Shown here one piece after another: positions 45,151 through 52,619 of a DNA stretch of 64,000 nucleotides (position 1 is the stretch's first letter; the number at the start of each line of letters is the position of its first letter). The notes beneath the pieces were generated by a model that did no database searches, was not told where the DNA came from, and worked only from the letters and a program-made list of their open reading frames with translations. The stretch spans positions 1 to 64,000 of the forward strand of contig JAAVTG010000350.1 of NCBI GenBank assembly GCA_011947345.1, written 5' to 3'. The position numbers and the translations under genes are program-made. Source of the DNA: Phytophthora quininea (Eukaryota > Oomycota > Peronosporomycetes > Peronosporales > Peronosporaceae).

Positions 45151-45322
45151 AATACGCGCAGCTAGCGTAGGTGGGAAGTAAGTCAGAAACAAATGGTTGA
45201 ATTGGAAAATCACTCCATCCAATTCTAAAGAGACAATAAACTAGTATGACAGCATCTTCCGGGTCGATGTGGCGTCCTGGAGTAAACGTAAACTGTTTGA
45301 ATTTCTAGAATATATTTGATAT

Positions 45323-45975
45323 TTAATCATCGTTATCATCGTTGCCGGATGGAACGTATGAGCTGCCATCAGCGTCTGACTGATCTGATTCACCACAAGT
45401 GTCTTCATTGCTGACGTCGTTTTCTTCTTGATCATCTTCGCTGTCGACACGACTGTTCTCTTCTTGTTTTGCTTCTTCTACACTGCCTGTGTTATGACTC
45501 AATCCTTCGTCCAACGAATGCAGTCGCTTTCCAGTCGCTTGCTGTGTGTCACTGCTTTCTCCTGGTCCTCGCTTTCTTGGATCACCAGGAAAGTATTCAC
45601 CGCTTGAAGTCGCGGCTGCTGCTGCTGCTGCTGCTGCGTCACGAGCTCTACGTTTTCCTGCCCTTCACGAACAACACCGGTGATCTGCTGGTCTTGTTTG
45701 TGCCATCTCGCGAGCCTACCATCGCGCACAGACCGATGCAATGCGTCAATCCAGGCATCATCTGCATTCTCTGCTGCTATGCGAGCATCAGCTACGGCCA
45801 TATCCAGTTCTGCCACACGAGTTTCCTGTAGGCGACTAGCCATGCTCTCTTCGCCATCGCTTTCGTGCACGTCATTCAGTCGGCGTCGTGCAGCGAGGAG
45901 GTCCTGGACAGCCGCGGCCTCAGCATCAATTGACCGCAGCCGAAGAGCAGCTGCATCCTCGTACTGCTTGTCCAT
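45323..45975 (-). pseudogene. Acidic coiled-coil protein (paralogue 1 of 3), frame-broken
   Basis: From ATG 45975: a helical, Ala/Arg/Glu-rich N-terminal 100 residues (AAVQDLLAARRRLNDV, then AELDMAVADARIAAENADDA), a Gln run, then, after a frame change near 45520, a strongly acidic Ser/Asp/Glu tail ending GNDDNDD. An imperfect 11-bp repeat (AAGCGACTGG, AAAGCGACTG on the coding strand) at the break may have caused it. Similar architecture to 46488-46985 and 47440-48569. Acidic tails of this kind occur in histone-binding proteins, but no known family is recognised. Confidence 0.55.
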
Positions 45976-46129
45976 TGGGGACCTCCCCGCTGCGTGTCAG
46001 AATTGGAAATGAAAGTTGGCTTCTTACGTCCTCAACGGCGAGGTCGCTTTCGATCGACCTCCATTAGCAACACCTGTGCTATTTCTTCAAAACGGTACCA
46101 GAAATGCAGTGCAAAAATGAGATGGTTCT

Positions 46130-46340
46130 AAGTTTTGCGGCCCTCAGCGGCGAATAGTCGTGGTGGTGCTGAACTCCTCTGTCGTGCTGCTGTAAATGGG
46201 CTGTGAGTGGATCCGTCTTGGTGCGTCTTGGGCGCCACCGCCGTCGCGCTGCTGTGAACGGAGCTACCGTGGTGCTATTGCGACCGTCATACTGCTTCTA
46301 ATGGGGCCATCGTCGGATGGCCGTCATGCCGCTTGAATTA
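46130..46340. repeat. Degenerate GTCGTGCTGCTGTGAA-type spacer repeats
   Basis: Variants of CGTGCTGCTGTRAAYGG and GGCCATCGTGC recur in this spacer and again at 47160-47350, that is, on both sides of the second acidic coiled-coil gene. Unit boundaries are loose. Confidence 0.45.
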
Positions 46341-46487
46341 ACCATCCAAATTTCTTATAAAAATCATACCAAGTGCTTCAATCTGTAAGTTCCGCACACC
46401 AATCACTTTGATGTCACCAATACGGACCGACCGAACCTGACAATCAACGGAAACCATGCAAGTTGCTCACAACTGAAACTACAAGAC

Positions 46488-46985
46488 ATGGAGAACCTAC
46501 CGGAGCTCGATCGCCGACAACAGCTCATTGCTGCAGAGAACCAGGCTTTTGAAGATATGCTGGCCGCATACGATAATTTCCGCCAGATACGGCAGACACA
46601 CGATGCTACTAGTCGTGCCGTCCAGGCAGCAGCGTCGCGCTTAACACGGAGATTTCACACGCTTGACCAGGCCCGCCAACTAACGAATGATGTGGACCTC
46701 ATACGTGGCGATGCGTTCAGCAGAATGCTTGCTGAGGAGAGCAATCGTCGCCGCGAAGCACAAGCTGATCGGTTTACCGCATTCATGGAGCGGGGTGTAC
46801 AGCACCAACCGACGCGACCGCCAGCAACGATTGTCCGGCGATCTATTGCTTCTGGTAGCCCAAATCGAGAACACCAAGCCGCAACCAGCCCAAGAACTTA
46901 TGGGAGCGACGCCATGGAAGCCGCTGAAGTCATTGACCTGGGGGGCAGTGATGACTCGGAAGACGACAGTGATATTGGGAACTGA
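46488..46985 (+). CDS. Acidic coiled-coil protein (paralogue 2 of 3), intact
   Basis: 165-residue frame with ATG at 46488. Residues 1-100 are predicted helical (QAFEDMLAAYDNFRQIRQTH, then LDQARQLTNDVDLIRGDAF), residues 101-145 are a Pro/Arg/Ser linker, and the last 20 are acidic (IDLGGSDDSEDDSDIGN). The helical part aligns with the other two paralogues, especially LDxARxxTxDVDxxxGD. It is the only intact member. It lies inside Helitron-like copy 2 and is absent from copy 1. Function unknown; histone or DNA-protein interactions are a guess from composition. Confidence 0.6.
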   Translation: MENLPELDRRQQLIAAENQAFEDMLAAYDNFRQIRQTHDATSRAVQAAASRLTRRFHTLDQARQLTNDVDLIRGDAFSRMLAEESNRRREAQADRFTAFMERGVQHQPTRPPATIVRRSIASGSPNREHQAATSPRTYGSDAMEAAEVIDLGGSDDSEDDSDIGN

Positions 46986-47439
46986 AACTAGCAACAACCT
47001 ACAAAGCGAGTAGAACATGTCATCGGTGGTCATCTTAAGAATTAATGAGTTGGTTTCTCTCTCTACTAAACATAATCTGGCTTGTAACTTATCTAGACTT
47101 CGCACACTCAAGCCTCTCTAATCTGCTAGTCCGTCGTCTGGTGGATGCGTCCCCGCAATTGTCTTTGTTGTTGGGTATATCACAGCCGTCGTGCTGCAGG
47201 GCATGGCCATCGCGGTGCCCACCATGACCGTATTACTGTTGTGAACGGCCATCGTGCTACTTCAAGCTGTCGTGCTACATTGTGCCAAAGCATGCTGTGA
47301 ATGGCCATCGTGTTGATGAGACCATCATAGCGCAGCTGTAGCTATCAGGTGCTTTGAAGTGTAGATGACAATGCTGAGATCAGTGCACTACATGTTTTCA
47401 CGCTTGTAGACGTGGAACTATTGCCTCACACCGCACATT

Positions 47440-48569
47440 ATGGAACGGGATTCCATGTACCTCCATGGATGGATGTTGACAACGGAGCTGATTGTACTCA
47501 CACATTTACTTTGCATTGACATTGATATGAACCCAATAACGAAATCTCGCCCGCAGGCCATTGCAGAGGAGACTGCAGCGTTTGACTTAGTGATACAGCG
47601 TCTTCGGGAGTTCTATTACGAGCGTCTGCAGCACCCCGCTAACAACCCAGAAACAAACAGTTGCCGTGATCTGGAGAGCATGCGATGTATGCTCTGGTTT
47701 CCGGATCGAGGATAGGAGTTTCGAAACCAACAGACTAGATTAGCCGACAAGAGCACGAGGGAGCCGAGGGGCTGCCCAACTCCAGAAGTCTCACTCGCGA
47801 ATTTTCCGCGCTTTAACCCGCCTCACCACGCCCTCAATCGAGGCTGGCAGCGACCAATACAGCCTATTGCCCCCAAACGACTGAATCGTATCCTTGGAAA
47901 GTTTGCGGGTCGCTCGCCGCGATCTTGACCTGGCGAGAGAAGTCACTAGAGACGTTGATAACGTGATTGGAGATACTTTTGCGGGTGCTCGTGGTGATCG
48001 ATGGAAAATGCAATACGACATAATGAAGCAAATAGCAGAGGAGGGAGGAGCACGAGTTCGCTATCACGAAACCCAAGTGCAGGTGGTACGTGGTGACCAG
48101 GAACCTGCTGGTGTGCTAGCTCGTGACGCAGCTCACCTCTCTCCACCTAGAAGGGGTGGACGAGCATCGTTGTCTTCAACGCGAGCTGCTTTGCGACGGG
48201 TGGACCAAGGCCGTATGGCTATGCGAGGAAATTTGCTCCGTTAGGAGGCAGCAGACGTGGTCGGCTTGGAGCCGGGACGACCGTGCACCGGCGCCCCGCC
48301 CCACCCCACCTGGCACCAATGATGGTAGTGACAGTGCCCACGGTCGTGGAAGGATGGTTACCACCCCAGTGGCGCAAAACACAGTTATTGAGAGGGAAAA
48401 CGAAGATTCATCCGAGGCAGAAGAATATGGGGATCTTGATCTGAGTCATTTGCTCGAGTCTAGCTCCAGCTCAAGTAGCTCCTACAGGTCCAGCTCATCC
48501 AGTGAATGTGATGATAGCGCAGATGAAGACAACAGTGCGGATGAAGATGGCAATGCAGATGAAGCCTGA
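47440..48569 (+). pseudogene. Acidic coiled-coil protein (paralogue 3 of 3), interrupted
   Basis: Two separated parts: 47440-47715 (QAIAEETAAFDLVIQRLREF) and 47894-48569 (LDLAREVTRDVDNVIGDTF, then after a frame change near 48230 a Pro/Arg linker and a long Ser/Asp/Glu tail). About 180 bp of unrelated sequence (47716-47893) splits the helical domain. Alignment of the two parts with 46488-46985 shows common ancestry. Confidence 0.5.
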
Positions 48570-49531
48570 GGTTCTACTGTCACTTGGCGACGCACAGCAG
48601 TGAATCGTCGGTGACATTCGCTCAAAAGGCGTCAAATTGTGTGTAACACATAAGTTTAGCAAACGCCTAGTTTACATTCAATTTTTAAATCAAAATTCAT
48701 TTAGTGATTTATTTATTTTTACTTCGAAGAATAAAATACTCAAAAGAACTTTAAAGGATTGCCTGACTCAACCAGACCGCAAAACGGCATTTATCGGGGT
48801 AGCCTGAAAACTAAAATCTCCAGTTTAGTAAATTAGCCCACAATATTTTTATGCCATTAAATTGACGTTTTTCTAAGAGAAGTGGAGGTAGTGGCATGAT
48901 CGGATCTGTTTTGGTTATTGAATTATCGTAGGTCAAACATGGCATTCCGAGCAAAATGGCTTCGACTTTTCTATAGTCAAAATAAAAATTTCGTTCGATT
49001 GGAATTATTTTCAAATGGCGTCTTTGTTCTTGGGCTACCTATGCCATATCTAGTTGTCTAAGCAAGATAATAATAGTTCCTGAAGATATAACATGTCTAA
49101 AACGATAGCATAGTTGGTCATTTTGAGTTTTTCTTCAAGAAGCTGTTTTTAGCGAGGAATCTAGGGTGCTGCACGTGAATACACACCTTAACGCAAACGT
49201 TTAGGCAATATTGAAAGCCCTGTGATTGGATGTGTATGACTAGTTTTAGCTAAGGTACCATCATTTTAACGAAACACTTAGAGACATACCGACAAATTTT
49301 CAAAACTCTGAACTTGCCACCTCCTACATATCATGTAATAGAAGGTGAATGGACGCTATTTCCGCGGTACAACCTAGCCCACTATGTTTTTAAACCATGG
49401 CATGATGTATTGACACAGCTTAACGATGTCTCATATCTTTTGGTAAAATTAGTTTTCGACCCACTACAAAAATAATGGTCTGGTTGATTCCTTGTTAAAG
49501 GATAAAATTAACGTTTACGAACTGCGTTTTT
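48570..49531. other. AT-rich gene-less 3' region of copy 2
   Basis: Nearly 1 kb without a supported gene, noticeably AT-rich compared with its surroundings, ending at the terminal hairpin. Confidence 0.5.
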
Positions 49532-49560
49532 CCCCGGGACCACTGGTCCCGGGGAGCTAT
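49532..49560. other. 3' terminal hairpin of Helitron-like copy 2
   Basis: CCCCGGGACCA and TGGTCCCGGGG form a perfect 11-bp stem around a single base (49532-49554), followed by AGCTAT. Flanks align with 24605-24645. A Tc1/mariner element begins five bases downstream. Confidence 0.75.
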
Positions 49561-49650
49561 GGTACAGTGCGCGTCGAAATTATAGCCGCACCCGAAAAAT
49601 GGCTCTCTCGAGCTGACACTTTCGCTTTCCTACCAAAGCTGCTCTGCAGG

Positions 49651-49987
49651 GTGTCAGACTAGGCCGATAAGGCAGTCAGGCGACCGCCTGACTGCCGGGC
49701 GACCAAAAGACTAAATGAAACGGAAACCCCGTCAAAGTGATATATATTCGGATTATCAAGTACGAGGGGACCAGATCACAGCTGTGATCTGGATGGCAGC
49801 GAGCTCCCTGCCATCCAACCAGTGCGATGACGATAAGAGGCGAGGAGCGAGCCGTCGAGGACGCAGTCCGAAGACGAGCTCACTTCCTCTTTGCCTCAGA
49901 CCCCGAGCACGAGTCTAGGGTAGGGCATTAGCATAGAGGATAAACTGCATTGAGTTTCATACACTGTCTTAAGAGTTCATTCCAACA
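49651..49987. mobile_element. Hairpin-rich 337-bp insertion within the left TIR
   Basis: Alignment of the two terminal repeats of the Tc1 element shows 337 extra bases here, flanked by CAGG (49647-49650 and 49988-49991), a 4-bp duplication. Inside are three strong palindromes: 49671-49696 (12-bp stem, 2-base loop), 49771-49792 (a perfect 22-bp palindrome, CCAGATCACAG and its complement) and 49791-49816 (9-bp stem). No coding capacity was seen. It is some kind of small non-autonomous element; the family is not recognised. Confidence 0.7.
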
Positions 49988-50130
49988 CAGGGGACACGAA
50001 AAGCAATAGAAAGCACGTGCATAAAGTAGAATCGGAAAAGCTAGCGTTGGTGTCGAGCTATCGGCGAAAAACTGGAATCAACTCGGGTCAAAATTATAGC
50101 CGCATCAAAATGGCCAACGTTAACTATACT

Positions 50131-51124
50131 CTAGTTAGGTGTCTTCGCTCCTTTCAGCAGCCGTGTTGCTTCTAACCGTCTCGGTATGCTTCGAACTAAC
50201 TTCTTGATGTAGTCTGGATCAATACGAGCCCATTCTAACTTAATCTGCTTGATCAAATCGGCAGGTCTATCAAATTGACGTCCATTGGCGTAGACTCGGC
50301 GAGCTAGAAGCCCCCACACGTTCTCGATGACGTTCAAATCAGGGCTTTTAGCCGGCCAAGGCAGCGGTTCAATGCTTTCAGCAGCCAGGAAGTTCTTAGT
50401 GAGCCTTGCCGAGTGAATAGATGCATTGTCTTGTTGAAAAATAGGGCCCAAATCCCCCAATTTCGAACGAAGTTCTCTCATATAAGGAAGCAGGCCGTCG
50501 CTCAGCGTTTTGGTGTAGCTTAAAGCATTCTGCTTGCCCTTTAAGAAGATCAGCTCGGTATTGCCATACCAGTTCACCCCAGCCCAGATCATGACGCTTC
50601 CCCGCCGTTTTCCCGTTTCGACATGTATTTTGGTTCGGTGCGCAAGTCGTGCCAGTAGAAACGGAAGCCGTCTGGGCCGTCCAGGTTAAATTTCTTCTCA
50701 TCAGTGAAGATTACCCGCCTCCAGAACACCCGTTTATCACTGTGGCGGTTTGCGAAGGCTACCCTGGCCACCTTGTGGTGAGGTTTGAGCGTTGGAGTGA
50801 GTTTGCTCTTAGCATAGGTAGCATAGCGATGGTTTCGTTGCACTCGTAGCACGGTCGACTTGCTAGGAAGACATAGCAGCAGTGGGCATAACTGTTTGGC
50901 TGACAGGTTGCCCACAACAGCCAGACGAAAAACGCGCCTGGCCTCTCGACTGTTGATTTTCCGCTTCCTGCCGGTTCTCTTCGTCACTGATGCCGCCATG
51001 CCGCGCTTCAAGAAGTTCCTGACAGCCTTCTCATCACGTCCAAGCTGCCTAGCAATAGCTCTGTTGCTTTTTCCTTCTCTAATCCAGCACACTCGTCCTC
51101 GCTCAACTGCGTGCCTCGCGGCAT
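50131..51124 (-). pseudogene. Tc1/mariner transposase (DD34E), lightly broken
   Basis: N-terminal paired helix-turn-helix (CWIREGKSNRAIARQLGRD, then KRTGRKRKINSREARRV) and a DDE domain with FTDEKKFNLDGPDG (first Asp), IFQQDNASIHSAR (second Asp) and SPDLNVIENVWG (Glu), with 34 residues between the second Asp and Glu. Breaks are slight: one frame change near 51085 after MPRGTQLSEDE, and one in the C run at 50600-50603, where one more C restores frame. All three catalytic residues survive, so the element was active recently if these breaks are sequencing errors. Confidence 0.9.
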
Positions 51125-51455
51125 GTTGATTTCCCTCAGGGAATCGACGAGTGGCTCCCCGAATCGCCTTTCAAATGGCTATTTCCTTATCTCTTTTATT
51201 ACGATTACAGACGCGTTTTCGTCGTTTATTACGTCCGGTCAGAAAAATAGCCATGGTGCGGCTATAATTTTGACCCGAGTTGATTCCAGTTTTTCGCCGA
51301 TAGCTCGACACCAACGCTAGCTTTTCCGATTCTACTGTGTGCACGTGCTTTCTATTGCTTTTCGTGTCTCCTGCAGAGCAGCTTTGGTAGGAAAGCGAAA
51401 GTGTCGGCTCGAGAGAGTCATTTTTCGGGTGCGGCTATAATTTCGACGCGCACTG

Positions 51456-52065
51456 TATTTGCGTGTATAGTCCAAAAACGTACCGGTATCGTACCGGTTT
51501 GCCTAGACACCGATTACCGGTATGGTATTAATTTCACCGCTGGCAAGTGATGGAATTCACAGAGGCGGTGCGCGTGCTTCGTAGCATCACTAGATGCTCA
51601 AGAATGAAACTACTCGAGCCCCGGAAACTGTTGGAAAGTGTACTCAAGACTTCAGTTGATGTAGGGAAAACACCATAGGTTAGTGCAGTGAGAAAAGGCT
51701 TCCCCCTTAACAACAAGTTGCGTGTTCTAGTAGCCTCTGCGTCCTCATTCCGTTAGAAACCCCGGAAGTTGCTAGCTTTTCCTGTCACTTCAATATGGTT
51801 CTCTCGCCCATGCTCACCTTTTACGAAGTGATCTCTGTGTCATAAATTACCTCTTTTACTCCTTGGTACTTCTGCGCCGAGATCGCTCTTGACTAGTAGT
51901 TCTTACTAGAGTGATGCTTGCGCGTGCTTTCCGGGCCTTCACAAGCATAGCAAGCAACACTACACTACTATTTTCCCATCATCGCCCACGAAAGCTGCGG
52001 GGCCTCTGTCCATAAATTTATGGCACCATGATTTTGGACGGCAAAAGAGTCTATCCACTGCTGCC
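51456..52065. other. Spacer between transposons and host genes
   Basis: No supported gene. The TACCGGTA cluster lies at 51480-51528; the rest shows nothing. Confidence 0.5.
51480..51528. repeat. TACCGGTA-type palindrome cluster beyond copy 2
   Basis: GTACCGGTATCGTACCGGTT and GATTACCGGTATGG. If the Tc1 element is removed, this cluster would begin about 30 bases after the copy-2 hairpin. Confidence 0.65.
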
Positions 52066-52517
52066 TTACACAATCGTTTCTCCAACTTTCTTGGCTGCGT
52101 CTCGAAGCGACTGCAGTTTCACCTGCTGTTCGTCGTCCAGCAGCTTCTTGTCCTCCGCGGACAGCTCCTGTCCAAACTAGAATGCAGACAAGCAGCAGCA
52201 GTCAGAGCCCGGTGTACTTCCCCACTGTCAGCGTCATGCTGCATACGCGGTCCTTCTTCTGGCTCACGAGCTGCTCGTACTGACTCCACTCGCGCAGGAA
52301 CAGCGGCACGAACTTGGGCGCCGCGTTCTTGTGTCGTTTGAACTCGTCCCTAGGGCATCAACGCAGCGAGTCAAACCCCCAGCAAACACCAGCAGCAGCC
52401 AAGGCCTCTTCACCTGACGTACTGGTCCCCCAGCACGCGCATGTGCGGCTCCAGTTTCTTGCGGTGCAGCGTCAAGATGCGCTTGTACAGCGCCAATGCT
52501 TTGGTCCTCTCCGCCAT
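52066..52517 (-). CDS. SDHAF3: SDHAF3/ACN9-like LYR assembly factor
   Basis: Three exons: 52414-52517, 52247-52349 and 52066-52176, with GT-AG introns of 64 and 70 bp; the joined frame is 105 residues. It begins MAERTKALALYKRILTLHRK, an LYR-type motif (ALYKRIL), followed by LGDQYVRDEFKRH and FLREWSQYEQL, the hallmark of the ACN9/SDHAF3 family. Members act in the mitochondrial matrix in maturation of the iron-sulphur subunit of succinate dehydrogenase. Length fits the family (about 100-125). It is divergently arranged with the RGS-DENN gene, 102 bp between start codons. Confidence 0.88.
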
Positions 52518-52619
52518 GATCGCCAAGAAGGCTGGCGCGCAAAACGTTTTTGGGCATACTTTATTCAAGATACATTTTCCGGTTTTGGAACTATTCACCC
52601 GCAGAAGGCGCTCTTGGCG
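52518..52619. promoter_or_regulatory. Shared divergent promoter region
   Basis: Only 102 bp separate the start codons of the SDHAF3-like and RGS-DENN genes, so both promoters must lie here or within the coding starts. It contains a T-rich core and ATACATTTTCCGG, loosely like an oomycete initiator, but no certain element. Confidence 0.5.

Larger units (their letters stand above)
32560..49560 (+). mobile_element. Large Helitron-like element, copy 2 (minimum extent)
   Basis: Same architecture as copy 1: Rep-helicase, gene A on the minus strand, genes B, C and H4 on the plus strand, and a terminal hairpin with AGCTAT. It is longer because three paralogous acidic coiled-coil genes and other material lie between H4 and the hairpin, and because a frame-broken gene lies between the helicase and gene A. 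Sequence divergence of all five shared genes shows the two copies are not a recent local duplication. Confidence 0.65.
49565..51455 (-). mobile_element. Tc1/mariner element with long IR/DR termini
   Basis: Ends read CAGTGCGCGTCGAAATTATA and its complement, flanked on both sides by TA (49563-49564, 51456-51457). The right terminal repeat is about 210 bp (51250-51455); the left is the same sequence split by a 337-bp insertion. Each terminal repeat contains two direct copies of a CRAAATTATAGCCGCA motif, one at the outer and one at the inner edge, the IR/DR arrangement of some Tc1 elements. It inserted just outside the Helitron-like 3' hairpin. Confidence 0.92.

Noticed and set aside
13163..49560. 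Simple segmental duplication as the explanation of the two A-B-C-H4 blocks
   Set aside because: The blocks are diverged in every gene, differ in inserted material and do not share flanking host sequence, while both share a terminal hairpin. Independent element insertions explain this better, although it is not proven.
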